Notes: generated by a model from the letters alone, not told the origin. 62,482 nt of DNA from Symbiodinium natans (GCA_905221605.1 CAJNDS010002405.1:380001-442482), one strand, 5' to 3'. Positions 1 through 11,459 are shown, numbered from the stretch's first letter. Translations and numbers: made by a program.

Positions 1-204
1 AACCCTGAACCCTGAACCCTGAACCCTGAGCCCTGAGCCCTGAACCCTGAACCCTGAACCCTGAACCCTGAACCCTAACCCTGAACCCTGAACCCTGAAC
101 CCGGAACCCTAACCCTGAACCCTAAACCCTAAACCCTAACCCTAAACCCTAAATCCTAAACCCTCAACCCTCAACCCTAAACCCTAAACCCTAGCCTCCA
201 AGGC
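1..204. repeat. Degenerate CCCTGAA/CCCTAAA telomere-like array at window start
   Basis: About 28 heptamer units; the first half is mostly the CCCTGAA variant and the second half mostly CCCTAAA, with several point variants. The same units recur all through the next 54 kb, so this block alone does not prove a chromosome end. The orientation (C-rich strand reading inward) is what a left-hand telomere would show. Confidence 0.85.
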
Positions 205-1290
205 CCGCCTTTAGGGTTTAGATGTGCTGTTTGGAATTATTTTGCCACGAAGCGCAGGTTCTCTTGCAAAACATGTGCCGCTGAATGAAATTTTGAGAGC
301 CCGATGAACCCTACAACCCTAATGTTAACGTCTCATTAAGGCCCCCCACCCAGATTGTGTTTTGGTTTCCGGGGTTTTAAGGGTGGAAAAAGGAGGGGGG
401 AGTGAAAATAGCCTGCGGTCTGGGGGATTTCTGGCCAGCCAACTTTTACAAATGCCACCCAATTGCTGTTTTCATCGGACCCCCCTATATGGGTTTGTTT
501 ACACACATCAGCCCGAAAACCTCCCGGCCCTCTGTCCCACTGAATATTGCAATTACCACCCCATTTCAAAATGTGAGGCTGACAATGCTGTAATCACAAC
601 CAAACACTCAAACCGCTACAACCCTACAAAACCTCCATCGACTCGATAAAGCCTCGAAAAGAATCCTCATAGAAAGACCCTTCAAAACCCTATAAACCCT
701 ATAAGCTGCGGATCCCTTCTGGACCTTGAAGGCCAAGTGCCCGAAGCCCTGAACCCACCCCTTCCCTCGAGACACCTCAAGTTTCGGGGTTGGGGTTTAG
801 GGTTTAGGGATGATATTAAACCCTAGAAACACGTAGGGCTCTGGAATTTAGGGACAATCCTTCAACCCTAGAAATACGTAGGGCTCTGGGGGGTTTTAGG
901 GATTCAGTTTCAAACGAGACCACAATTCTTAAACCTAGAAACACGTAGGGCTTTCGGGGGGGGGGGGGGGGGTTAGGGTTTCAGTTTCAAAGGCTTTCGG
1001 GTTTATGAGTAGCTTGGGAGTTGTGTTCCAACATCAGCTGCCTGCTACACGCAGCCTGTGAGGCCGGAACTCAGTCCTGGGCGAACAAACGGTTTAGGGA
1101 TTTAGGGTTTAGGGATTTAGGGCTTAGGGTTTAGGGCCTATAAGGGTTCAAAACAGGGTTCGCTCCAAACCCTGAACCCTAAACCCTACTCCCAGCTGCA
1201 AGCGGGTTAGTTCAAAAAGCCCCGTGCGAGTTGTCCGAAGGGCCTTTCCCTAAACCCTTAACCCTAAACCCTAAACCCCTAACATCGTGC
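205..1290. other. Non-coding stretch with telomere-like units; no confident gene
   Basis: The open frames at 336-649 overlap on both strands, have no family resemblance and look accidental. A short in-frame peptide near 1033-1083 (NISCLLHAACEAG) could be an upstream exon of the transporter that follows, but no splice partner can be fixed. Confidence 0.4.
819..975. repeat. Three spaced copies of an AGAAACACGTAGGGCT unit, then poly-G
   Basis: Near-identical 20-25 bp copies (core AAACACGTAGGGCT or AAATACGTAGGGCT) occur near 824, 870 and 938, separated by short TTTAGGG-like fragments. A run of about 20 G follows the third copy at about 954-972. Confidence 0.7.
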
Positions 1291-1294
1291 TCAG

Positions 1295-4200
1295 GGATGG
1301 TGTCCATGGCACTGTCCCCGATCATCGCGAAGATGAGCCTGGTCGGCAGGATGTCGGAGGGCTTAGGAGTTTAGGGTTATGGGTTCGGGTTTTAAGGTTT
1401 AAGGTTTAGGGTTTAGGGTTTAGGGTTTAGGGTTTTAGGGTTTAGGGTTTAGGGTTTAGGGTTCCAGGGTTGCCCGGAAGCCAAAGGGTTCAGGCTTCTG
1501 CTCAACGATCTTTGAAGGGCATCAGGCTCGATGGTGACTATGAATGGCCATGGCATGCCTCTGGGACCTGTATGGTTTAGGGTTTAGGGTTTAGGGTTTA
1601 GGGTTTAGGGTTTAGGGTTTAGGGGTAAATCCTCTGGCAGCTTCTCGGCGCAAAAAGCTGCTTTGGCTGCTAGGAATGCTATGACAGGACTGGTTTAGGG
1701 GCTTTAGGGTTTATAGTGTCTAGGGTTTCAGGTTCAGGGTTCCGCGCAAATTGTATCATCTGCAAGATAAACTGCCTCCAACTCCATAAACCCTAAACCG
1801 GGGTGCGAGTGTGAGAGTCGAAGCCCTGAACCCTAAGCCCAAAAACCCAGACGGGTGGCAAAACAAGCAAACCAAAAATCACGGTGTCAGCGAAGCGGGT
1901 GGCAGCAAAAAACCACACAAACGAGCCCACTCAGGCTCAAGACAACTGTTTGGTGCTGTCGAGCTGACAGCTCAACTCACTATGTGGTGTTCAACGAAGG
2001 GTTCAGACTTCAGTGCTTAGGGCTTAGGGTTTAGACTTCATTCAACATGGGGCTTATGGCTTCGCATGCCTTCGGCTGTGGAACGCAGTCTTCTTCATTT
2101 AGGGTTTTTTTACGTCAAACAAACCCTAAATGCATACCTTCGGCTGAGGAATGCATTCTTCTTCATTCAGAACATCTGCTCCTTCGGCATTGGAGGCATC
2201 GCCATGTCAAGCTTGGCAAGATGCAGGTCCTGCTCTACGGCTTTCAGAATGCCATAAACCCGTTAGGGGGTCAGGGTTTAGGGTTTAGGGTTTAGGGTTT
2301 AGGGTTTGGGGGGCACAAACCCTGATTCTTCGCAGGAACCAGGGAGTAGCCGAAACCATTAATCTCAAACATTCATCCTGGAGTTAAATCAAGGCTTTCC
2401 CATACGGTCCCTGAAAGAAGCCCATAATTTTGTAGACAGAAGATTAGGGTTTAGGGTTTAGGGTTTATAGGGTTTAGGGCTCCCATATTTCCGTAGCCCC
2501 TGTTTAGGAACTGTGTGTCGTTGTTGTGTATGTTTAAGCACCAAAAAGGGATGTACAACGACATGATGCTCATTATGGTCCTAAGCGGGGTATATTGGGA
2601 TTTGTTCCTTGTTAAGAATCAATATCCCTAAACCCGAAACCCTAAACCCTAAACCCTAATCTTCTGTCCCTGTCCCACCGACAGAAGGCCATAGCTCAGC
2701 CAAAACCCTAAAATCCTAGAGCCTCCAGCAGGCTCTAGCAGCCCTAAACCTGAAAGCCAAAACTTAGCATTCCCCCTTATACTAACAGTCCTTCATGGGG
2801 ATTAGAATCGGCGGTACTATAATCCCCATGAAGGGCTGTTTGTGGCAACATCCCAAACCAAAACCCTAGAGACTCCAGAAAACTCTCGATGAGTCTTTGT
2901 CGATCTGTCAGTTCGGCCATGTCCCTTTCTTCTGAGGGGAGACACATGGGGGGGTTAACTGTTTAAGGAGCAGTTTGGGTTTAGGGCTCGTTCCTTCTAG
3001 GGAGCTAGGGGATTTGGTATCTTATTTCCCCAGAAGGCATTATGTAGAATTAAATTGGGGGCCGAATTCCTGACTTCCTTACTAAGACACACCAAGCAGT
3101 GTATATAGCGGTAAGGGCATGGAGGCTTGAATGTTCTGAAAAAACACTGGTTCTGTGTAGGTTGCTTCGGGCTGAATTCAGGGCTTTCGGATTCACCATG
3201 GCATACAGTCCGCGTGCACATTGGCACAGCTTTTGAGAGGTTGCGTTCGTCATAATGTTTGCACATTTCATGTCATGGTAGCCTGGTAGCCACACTAGGA
3301 GGCTTGGGGCACTTAGCGAGTAGGGATATAAGTACCTTAATTGGGGTTATAAAACTATAGGTACAGTTACTTCATTTATAACCCCAGTTACTAAGACCCC
3401 CTGATCGCTTTTAGGGTTTTTGAACGTAAGAAAACCCTAAATGGTTTTTAACCGTGAAAAAACCCTAAGTCCCCTGATCCTTTAAGCAAGAGTGATGCAG
3501 GTGCGCAGTTCTATTTCTTCACCGATGGCAACTTGGATTGTCCAGCCTCGTCTGGGGTTTAGGGTTTAGGGTTTAGGGTTTAGGGTTTAGGGTTTAGGGT
3601 TTAGGGTTTAGGGTTTAGGGTTTAGGGTTTGCGACGATGCCCAGAACATCCCCCCCCCCAATGCCTCACAGGCTTCAGGCTTCCAAGGTGTCCACTTGCA
3701 TGAACAGAAAAATTGGGTTTACGAAAATCGGGGGGACCCTCCAATATAGATCCCCAAATAGTAGGATCCCCTGACAATAAGGACCTCAATAAGGTACCCC
3801 TAGTATCGTGAACCCCCATATGCCCCCGAGGACCAGAGGAATATCCTGAAGGGCCACACCTCTCGAAGGCGCGGCACTCTTTCTCCGTGTTTTTTTTTAA
3901 TGTTTGAAGTTTAGGGTTTAGAAAAAGGGTTTAGGTTCAGGGTTTAGGAGTTCGGGTTTAGGGTTTAGGGTTTAGGGCCCTCCCTAAGCCCTAAACCCTT
4001 AGTCCATAGCTTCCTAGACTACGTCCTCGCCTTAGGCTGACAGAAAGACTGCTTGTGTCCCAAAATCTACCACCCAAAGCTCTCTACCAGTACGCCCTGG
4101 ACATGCACGTTTCTGTGTTTTTTTAACAAATCTAGCAACACGGAGCACGAGACCCTAAATATAAAACTCCAGAGGCTCTGCAATCGCCAAACCTTCCCCA

Positions 4201-7010
4201 GAGGGTCCATTTGTAGTACTATTATGGAATTAGGTACCCAATAAGTATGGTTTTTGGGTACCCAATACCATAATAGTAATGCAAATGGACCCTCTGGGTT
4301 CTCTGAGCTGGCCCAATCCTTTCTTAGAAGCGGAAGCCCATCACTACCCTTTTTTTCCCATTGTGGTCGAATAGGGTTTAGGGTTTAGGGTTTAGGGTTA
4401 GGGGTTCCCTGACTAAACCTCATGAAGCCGAAGAAAGGGCACCCTTTACATTACACCCTCAGCTTCTGCAAGGAGGCTAAACCCTACACCGAAAATCTCT
4501 TGGGTGTATTGTTTGCAGCGTTTTTGCATTGTGGGCTTGAGTGGCATGGTGAACCTTAAGCCCTCCGCCCCCCCAGCACGAGCTTTGTCTCGATGTGCAA
4601 CATCTTCCTTCTCTCCCTGCCCTTCATAGCGCTGCTGTGATGTCGGGCTCTGGGGCCGTGGACAACAGTCACGTCTTCAAGCATCAGACTGCGATTTGGG
4701 TGGGGTAGGATGCCATTGTGGAGCTTGAGTACCCTGAACCTGAGGCCGAAATACTATTGGGTTGGAATCATTGCTAATAGCATTCCCTTATGGTCCCTTT
4801 AAACTATACTAGAAGAATCCCCCAGAACCCTATTCTAATTCTTAAGGCCCCTAATAGTATTCCTTGCCAGGTGTTCTACACCAGTGCGATCGGCATGGTC
4901 TCCACCGCCATGCCCTGAGCCATCCAAACTTCCAAAGCCCTCAACCTTAAAAGTCCCTGGGGTTTAAATAAGGGTTTAGGGACAAAGAATACCGGAGCCT
5001 AAATGATTGCAAACGTTATCCCCTCACCACCCCTTTACATTCCATAGTTAGTAGAAGTTAGAATATACAAGAAGAAGCTTCCCCCAATGATCGTTCTATT
5101 CAAGACGTGCCTCTAGTACCCCGAACCTTTTAGCCAAAGAAATCAAAAGCCTGGTCCGAAAACTCTAAACGGCCTCAAGTCCCGATCGAAGCACCCCCCC
5201 CCCCCCGTCTCAGGCTGCTTGTTCTGCTTAGAGGTTTGCGATGAAATTTCCTCAAACAAGGTACCAACAACTTGAATCTTTAACAAGAAGCTCAGAATTG
5301 GGGGGGGTGGGGGGGAGGTGGGAGGTTGAGGTCGAGCATGTCCTGACGCCTCGACCTGACCTGACGACAGCCCCAACACCCTTCGCCACAGAACGTCCAC
5401 ACTCCCTGACGTCCTGCTCCGCGTTTGAGGGTTTTGGGGTCTAAGGTCCTAAGCCCTAGCCCTAACCCTAAACCCTCTAAACCCTCGGAGGTTTGGGGGG
5501 TATTATTCCAAAGGAGAATTCTCCCACTCAAGGTCTTCTCTTTGGTGGGCATGGTCATCTACAACCGCTGGATGCAGCGTTGGAGCTACCCGCACATTCT
5601 CATGGCCGCCCGGCGGCATCTGCTGGGCCATAGTGGGGTCTTTCAACTTAGGTGTTCCGGGATGCGGTTCAGGGTTTAGGATTTAGGGCTTGGGGGAAAA
5701 AGGGTTGTGCCAACCCGCAAATTCGGAGATTGATTGTGAGAAATTAGTAAACCCTCAAGTCCTAAGTTGGGCCCTTACGATAATAAGGGACCCCTCATAT
5801 TATCGACCCACATAGTAGGAGCCCCTTGTAATCAGGACCCCAATAAGGTACGTAAACCCCCAAATGCGAAGTCCCTGAGCCCTAAACTCCTCAGCCCCCA
5901 ACTGCCCCAACAACTCCGAAGCCTGGTTTGCGACCCTAAGCCCTAAACCCTAGCCCTAAACCCTAAACCCTAAACCCTAAACCCTAAACCCTAAACCCTA
6001 AACCCTAAACCCTAAACCCTAAACCCTAGCCCTAAACCCTAAACCCTAAGCACAGGTAGGCAACATCCTCACAGCGGCCTGCAACCTGCTCAACTGCGTG
6101 GTCTTCTCCCGCTGGAACTTGAAGTCCCTTGCTATTATTGTTTCAGGGTCTTGCCCTTTGGGGTTTCAGGCCCATGACCAAAGAGGGTTTAAGTTGTCGT
6201 GTAGCTTCCCCATGTGACATAGTGAGATGAGCAGCTAAGTGCGGCATTCGAAGTTCCGGGGCGAAGTTTGTAGATTTTCATGTGTAGCAAGCAGGTGGGT
6301 ATGGCTGTGCTTGGGGTTGAAGGGTTGAAGTCGCTTGCCGAGAGCCGGTTGCAAGCTTTCCTGCAAGTTGAGGAGGCATGTCGTCGTTTGCTTTATGGGT
6401 CACCGCCGAAGCGTACGGATTTCAACCTGATTCTTGGGTGCGGGAGTGTAGCTCTCCGAAGCCCTCAAACCCTTATGAACCCTAAACCCCCATAGCCCTC
6501 AGCCCTTATGAACCCTAAACCCTAAACCCTGAACCCGCCTGTAACTGTAGGCTTGGCATCGATGACCATATCTTCGTTCTGGGGTCGGATGCGATTCAGA
6601 ATGTGTGCATGGAGATCGACACTTGGCCTGAGTTTAGGGTTTAGGGCTTAGGGTTTAGGGTTTAGGGTTTATAGGGTTTATAGATCTTCTCGTGCTGCCC
6701 TCTACTGAGTTACTGACGGTGCTATCATGCATGTTGCTTCCATCTGATCTTAGAGGATGCCTTCAACCTCTCGACAGCATCGCAAGTCTGATTGGCAAGC
6801 CAGCCCTCTTCCAAAACCAAGCCCCCAGAAAACGCAATGCCCGGCACGGGCCGGTCGTGAATTCAGGTCTGGGATGCTAGCATCTGTTTCGGGCATGGAT
6901 GGCAGTGGTGGAGTTACGATATATAGTAGGGACTCAGACATCGCGCGTCTGTTGCAGCATGCTTGCTCTGCTCTCTACCTTCCTTTCTCCTCAAGCCCCG
7001 AATGCCACCA

Positions 7011-7055
<45 letters not shown>

Positions 7056-9808
7056 TCCCACAGCCTCGATGTTGGACCTTGATCCCCCTTTTATGGCTGA
7101 GCCATTCCTACTACATCCCTCACCGAAGTGTGACTCGAAACCTTGGCACTCTAGCACAGGTTAGGCTCAATCCCCTAAACCCTCGGTAAGTTGCCAAGCT
7201 TCCTGGGCCCTTCAGAGCGCAGCTATATATTTTCAGGTACCTTAATTGTGGGCAGATCCAGCTACTTCTAAGCCCACTTATAAGCTCCCATGAACCTTCA
7301 AGCCCTCCCTTACCCTAAGCCCTTCAACTGAAGGCTTGGCTTCCCACCATGCTTATCATTTCGCAGCTGTGCCCCAAGGGCTGTGAAGCAGCTCGGATTC
7401 GGATCAGGGTTTAGGGGTTTAGAGGTTTAGGGGTTTAGGGGTCTGGGTCCAGTTGGTGTCCCCGGATATACAGCGTCACCCTTATCTTATGGATCCCCCA
7501 AAAAAGACTCTAGCCCCAGTGCGCCCCTCCGCCTCTTTCCTTTCATACGGCCCGAGATTTGCCATGCCTTTGCTTGTGCTCATGATCCTGAGTGTCGAGC
7601 ATTCTGGAAAAAGACCTGCAAATAAGGACCGATACTTGGAAGCTCTAAGTCTACTTAGTATCCCTTAGAGACGCTACTATAATCTCCATAGCCCAACTTA
7701 CTAACCCTGCAGCCTTGGCAATGTCCACTTGGGGTTTCAGTGAGGCTTGTCTGTCCATGCATTTCTAGGGTTGCCCTTTTGCTCCGCCCTCAGAAGTAGG
7801 AGCGTGCTTATTTCCATATATCAAACATTGAATAAGCAGCCCAGGCACAGCGCACGGATTTGCTCAGGATAGGTATTGAGTCAAAAGGGCTCCCAAGTAG
7901 TTAAGGCCCATTCCTTAGTGAAGGGTCTTGGGGGGTCGTTCCGGGATGTCACACAGAAGCCCCAGTGCTCCGAGGCCACTATGTTCGCACTGCTGGCCGG
8001 AATGGGTAATCTGGGTGGCTCAGCAATTCTGAACCTTGCAGGGCGTGTTTTTGTTTAGGGGGGATGTCCTGCACACCTAACCCTATAGACCTTACGCTCT
8101 AAGCCCTGAACCCGATACCCGATCCCAGCAAGCCAGTGCAGCTGTAGTCAGCGAGACTAGTTCTGCGCTTCTGTCTCTAGAGGCTTCAAGGTTTAGTTCA
8201 GTTTCTCCGAGCCTCAACCCTACACCTTATGGTGAGACCCGAAGCCCACTCCAAGTCCTAAACCCTGAGCCCTAAACCCTAAACCCTAAACCCTAAACCT
8301 TATACCCCAAAGCCGAAAAAATCCTGAGTCCGCAGCCGTCGTAAGACCCTGTGGGCTCAATCTGTACCTGAAGGGTTCATGGGTTGTTATAGTGCTATAG
8401 TGGGGTTAAGGATGGCAGAACGTAGACAGAACGTAGTAACTTAGTATCACCTTATACAGATAAATCATATGACTACACGTGAAGCCCACTACCCTCTCCA
8501 GGGTTTACATGTTCCCCATGCACTTCAAATGCACGATAAGGGGGGGCAGCATTTGATACTCGCAGGAGGGGACTAGACGCGCAACTCAAGCCCTGAACGC
8601 TACACCCTAAACCCTATAAACACTACACCCTAAAGCCTCCAACCGAAGGAGCTCAACCCCCTAAACTCTAAACCCTAAACCCTAAACCCTAAACCCTAAA
8701 CCATAAACACGACACCCTTTGTGACACCCCTGAGTCGCAGTCAGCGCCCTCCCAAGCTTCGCTGCCACATCTTAGACACCGCGATGTTGCCCAAACTTAC
8801 TGCAAGAGGGACGCTTGAAGGGTTTATGGTTTAGGGTTTAGGGTTCAGGGTTTAGGGTTTAGGGCTAGGGTTTAGGGTTTGGGGTTTCATTTTTCTTCAC
8901 TTGAAAGGCTCCTCATTGGGCTCCTACTTCGGCGCCTACATCCTCGTTATGTTAGGCGGGCGGGCTTCTGCCTTTCGGCGGTTTAGGGTCTAGGGTTTAG
9001 GGTTTGGGGTTTAGGGTTTAGGGTCTAGGGGTGTGAGTTGTGCAGCTTCTCGCATGAGGCACGGTGGAAAACAAGAACCTGCATGCAACTCTCACAATGA
9101 TTCATAAAGTCGTTAAACCCGAAACCCAAAACCGTCGTACCTCATCTTAGAACATGCGTACTCATGGCTTGACCAGAGATAGCCGGAAACGCAGTTCTTA
9201 GTAGCTGAGTGAGTACACTTTCCACTTCTTGGGATACTCTCATCCCCTGTAGAACTGAAAGTGTACACCTTTTTTTGGGGGGGCCCATGAACTCAGCAAC
9301 TAAGGTATACAGGGGGGTAGCAGGGTTAGGGTTCAGGGTTCAGGGTTTAGGGTTTAGGGTTTAGGGTTTAGGGTTTAGGGTTTAGGGTTTAGGGTTTAGG
9401 GTTTAGGGTTTAGGGTTTAGGGTTTAAAGTTTAGGGTTTAGGGTTTAGGGTTTAGGGCTTATGAACTCAGCAACTAAGAGTTGGTGTGTGAAGTTTGGCA
9501 GGTGTGAAACCGACCGGTGAGCCGAATGAGTCGGCAGAGTTCGACAACCTCTGGCTGGCTTCGGTAGCCGGATGTCTGCAAAGAATCCCTAAACCCTAAA
9601 CCCTAAACCCTAAACCCTAAACCCTAAACCCTAAACCCTAAACCCTAAACCCTAAACCCTAAACCCTAAACCCTAAACCCTAAACCCTAAACCCTAAACC
9701 CTAAACCCTAAACCCTAAACCCTAAACCCTAAACCCTAAAGCAAAGCAGCCTCCTCCTTCTCACCGAGGTCTCTTCGATCGGCCCGGTGATTCCCTTGAT
9801 TCTGTCGC
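1295..9808 (+). CDS. Folate-biopterin transporter (BT1/FBT) family membrane protein, multi-exon, probably 5' incomplete
   Basis: A predicted polytopic membrane carrier of the BT1/FBT family, whose known members move folates or pterins across plasma, plastid or vacuolar membranes. Exons read by eye: 1295-1349, 4577-4628, 4871-4897, 5533-5584, 6060-6123, 6551-6629, 7334-7390, 7966-8017, 8908-8955, 9502-9577 and 9747 to about 9808. Family landmarks in order: LSPIIAKM; NIFLLSLPF; VFYTSAIG; LVGMVIYNRWMQRWS; LLNCVVFSRWNLK; LGIDDHIFVLGSDAIQNV; WLPTMLIISQLCPKG; SEATMFALLAGMGNLG; SLGSYFGAYILVMLG; VKPTGEPNESAEFDNLWLAS; LLLTEVSSIGPVIPLIL. The CPKG..EATMFALLAG..NLG and FDNLW motifs are diagnostic. Exon phases join in frame from 6060 to 6629 and from 7966 to the 9747 exon. 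Donors are mixed GT, GC and GA. The N-terminal exons and the exact stop were not found; the first exon and the 7390/7966 join are the least certain. Substrate cannot be inferred. Confidence 0.85.
2765..2856. repeat. Inverted-repeat element, family A (GGGATGTTCCCCCTTATAC type)
   Basis: TTCCCCCTTATACTAACAG opens the element; a centre of TCCTTCATGGGGATTAGAATCGG folds back on ATAATCCCCATGAAGGGCTG, and the element closes in GGCAACATCCCA. Related copies lie near 17131, 22538, 34150 and 40268. Confidence 0.75.
3288..3405. repeat. Inverted-repeat element, family B (TACTTGGAGG...ATAAGTACC type)
   Basis: Reads GGCACTTAGCGAGTAGGGATA, then ATAAGTACCTTAATTGGGG, then complementary TATAACCCCAGTTACTAAG and CCCCTGATC. 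Copies with the same ends lie at about 25612-25760 and, more palindromic, 31856-31983 and 51231-51350. Confidence 0.7.
3552..3629. repeat. (TTTAGGG)n array
   Basis: About eleven perfect heptamers in a row on the plus strand inside a presumed intron. Confidence 0.95.
3715..3830. repeat. Inverted-repeat element, family C (AAGGTACCCCTA type)
   Basis: Signature words AGGATCCCCTGACAATAAGG, CCTCAATAAGGTACCCCTAG and GTGAACCCCCATATG. The same series of words recurs near 5780-5870, 16370-16525, 16607-16770, 24755-24850, 40570-40660, 47270-47360 and 52860-52960. Confidence 0.7.
4197..4298. repeat. Near-perfect 102-bp palindrome
   Basis: Left arm CCCAGAGGGTCCATTTG, TACTATTATGG and TTAGGTACCCA is mirrored by TGGGTACCCAATACC, ATAATAGTA and CAAATGGACCCTCTGGG around a loop of about 14 nt. 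It would form a long cruciform or RNA hairpin inside the presumed intron. Confidence 0.9.
4745..4862. repeat. Short repeat element, family J (GGAATCATTGCTAATAGCATT type)
   Basis: GGTTGGAATCATTGCTAATA, CATTCCCTTATGGTCCCTTT and CTAATTCTTAAGGCCCCTAA recur with changes at about 12352-12465, also in a presumed intron. Confidence 0.6.
5936..6049. repeat. (CCCTAAA)n array directly upstream of a transporter exon
   Basis: About fifteen units, two of them CCCTAGC variants, ending 11 nt before the splice acceptor of the 6060 exon. It supplies the C/T-rich tract in front of the AG. Confidence 0.92.
6630..7333. other. Presumed transporter intron with a 40-nt poly-C run
   Basis: Begins GAGTTTAGGG (GA donor) and ends in CCCTAAG-type units plus AG. 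The proline-run and glycine-run frames at 6757-7189 are translations of the C-run at 7013-7052 and not genes. Confidence 0.6.
7013..7052. repeat. Poly-C run of about 40 nt
   Basis: Uninterrupted cytosines. Other C or G runs of at least 10 nt occur near 954, 5195, 14600, 18537, 22005, 36608, 40551, 41578, 47275, 52929, 53100, 54316 and 62463. Confidence 0.95.
9345..9460. repeat. (TTTAGGG)n array
   Basis: About sixteen units with one TTTAAAG interruption, in the intron before the 9502 exon. Confidence 0.93.
9588..9740. repeat. (CCCTAAA)n array, longest pure run of its orientation
   Basis: About 22 perfect units ending 6 nt before the splice acceptor of the last recognised transporter exon at 9747. 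Confidence 0.95.
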
Positions 9809-9866
9809 CTGGTCGAAGAAAAACTTCCCCTAGCCCCGATTTCTCGAAGCCCCACAACAGCCAGTT

Positions 9867-9932
9867 AGGGTTTGGGGTTTAGGGTTTAGGGTTTAGGGTT
9901 TAGGGTTTAGGGTTTAGGGTTTAGGGTTTAGG
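9867..9932. repeat. (TTTAGGG)n array following the last transporter exon
   Basis: About nine units on the plus strand, 60 nt after the recognisable end of the transporter reading frame. It fits the pattern of TTTAGGG to the right of an exon island. Confidence 0.92.
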
Positions 9933-10062
9933 CCTCGGGATAGCCCTAGAGTGCAATGTGATGTGTTTGCTGCCTTGGAACGCCAGAAGCCGCTGACCAC
10001 GGCGTGACTCTTCGTAAGCCCTTGCTGCAAAAAAACAAACGCCCTCCTGTGGCAAGTCGGCT

Positions 10063-10337
10063 TAGGGTTTAGGGTTTTAGGGTTTAGGGTTAGGGTTTAG
10101 GGTTTAGGGTTTAGGGTTTAGGGTTTAGGGTTTAGGGTTTAGGGTTTAGGGTTTAGGGTTTAGGGTTTAGGGTTTAGGGGTTTAGGGTTTAGGGGTTTAG
10201 GGTTTCGGGGTTTAGGGTTTCGGGTTTAGGGTTTCGGGTTTAGGGTTTAGGGTTTAGCCTAGAAGAGAAGAGACGACTTTCGGGTTTAGGGTTTCGGGTT
10301 TAGGGTTTAGGGTTTAGCCTAGAAGAGAAGAGACGAC
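10063..10337. repeat. (TTTAGGG)n array ending in a 60-bp tandem duplication
   Basis: Pure heptamers give way to TTTCGGG variants, then CCTAGAAGAGAAGAGACGAC appears twice with a 60-bp period (10257-10277 and 10317-10337). The duplicated unit includes the variant heptamers, so it is a recent local duplication. Confidence 0.9.
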
Positions 10338-10560
10338 TCCAAAACCTGAGCCACGCAGAAGGGTTTAGGGCAACAACCCACGAACCTTCGTTCCCCCAAA
10401 CCCTAATACTAAGAGCCCTAAACCCTCAACCCTAGTAAACCTCAATACCCGGAACCCTAAACCCTAATCGGCCTAAACCCAAATCCCTAATCGCCCTAAA
10501 CCCTAGACCCTAGACCCTAAACCCTAAACCCTAAACCCTAGCCCTAAACCCTAAACCCAG

Positions 10561-10640
10561 GGTGTATCAGCTCATCCCGAACATCGGGCAGAAAGACGCC
10601 GTCCCTGGGTGCCTGGGCCTTTTGAGTCCCTGCTTTGAGG
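10561..10640 (+). CDS. Candidate exon, unrecognised gene
   Basis: A CCCAG acceptor preceded by CCCTAAA units opens a frame reading VYQLIPNIGQKDAVPGCLGL, and TTTAGGG units follow. No family recognised. The call rests on the exon-island geometry and an ordinary amino-acid mix. It could be a chance frame. Confidence 0.3.
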
Positions 10641-11204
10641 GTTTAGGGTTTAGGGTTTAGGGTTTCGGGTTTAGGGTTTAGGGCTGACGTTTACGGTTTT
10701 GGGTTTTGGGGTTTTGAAGTCTTAGGGCCTCGGACGTTGGGGTGGGTGGGGGCGGGGTCTTGATCCAGGCCGGAGGCCCGGAAGAGCAAAGCCTAAACCC
10801 GAACTAAACCCGTAATGCCAACGTTTGCGAAGGTTGCGTACTGCGTTGCCCCACTTATTATCGGTTAGGGTCCCTTTCGTCTCTTTTCTTGTTGAAGCAG
10901 TATCCGGTTTGGGGTTTGGGGTTTAGGGTTTAGGATTTAGGGTTTAGGGTTTAGGGTTTAGGGTTTAGGATTGAAAGTCTTGGGTTGAGGCACCTCTCAG
11001 GGCACATGAGGGGACGCCAGTTCACAACACCACGCAGGTACGTCGGTGCTTCTCCCAGAACCCTGACCCCCAACACCCTGAACTAAACCCGATGAACCCG
11101 ATAAACCCGATAGACCCTAAACCCTAAACCCTAAACCTGAGTGTCTGCTAGGCTTGTGGCAAAAAAAAAACCCTAAACCCTAAACCCTAAACCCTAAACC
11201 CTAT

Positions 11205-11342
11205 GCGCATGGTCCCTTACCCTTGCTTAAGGGGATTTGCCATTGCAGGGATCCGAAGTCTAGGGCCCTTGTAATAGTGTATACAAGGGGTATATAACGG
11301 GGGACCCAAAATAAAGACCATACTTCAACTTCGGATCCCCTA
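11205..11342. repeat. Inverted-repeat element, family I (CATGGTCCCTTACC type)
   Basis: CATGGTCCCTTACCCTTGCT opens it, GGATCCGAAGTCTAGGGCCC pairs with a later CTTCGGATCCCC. A relative with the same opening word is at 48010-48150. Confidence 0.6.
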
Positions 11343-11459
11343 TAAACCCTGAAACCATAACCCCTAAACCCCTAAACCCCTAACCCCTAAACCCCTAAAC
11401 CCTAGACCCCTAAACCCTAAACCCTAAACCCTAAACGTTTAGTTGCTCTTCATGCACAG

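Larger units (their letters stand above)
1350..4576. other. Large presumed intron of the transporter: repeats only
   Basis: Holds TTTAGGG arrays (1400-1462, 1573-1623, 2275-2308, 3552-3629, 3955-3977, 4374-4400), several inverted-repeat elements and no exon I can defend. Short open frames at 1811-2295 and 2997-3295 are on both strands and have no family features. One or more missed exons are possible, because known dinoflagellate introns are usually shorter than 3.2 kb. Confidence 0.5.

Noticed and set aside
1-204. True chromosome end (telomere)
   Set aside because: Units are degenerate and the same repeats fill the next 54 kb, so the array is no proof of a terminus.
5592-5650. Frame-shifted continuation ICWAIVGSFNLG after the 5533 exon
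   Set aside because: It would require a one-base frameshift; ending the exon at a GC donor (5584/5585) joins cleanly to the 6060 exon, and this DNA is then intron.
6692-6880. Possible transporter exon reading VLPSTELLTVLSCMLLPSD
   Set aside because: It resembles the WLPTMLI segment, but the better match with CPKG is at 7334 and phases there work; TTTAGGG lies on the wrong side.
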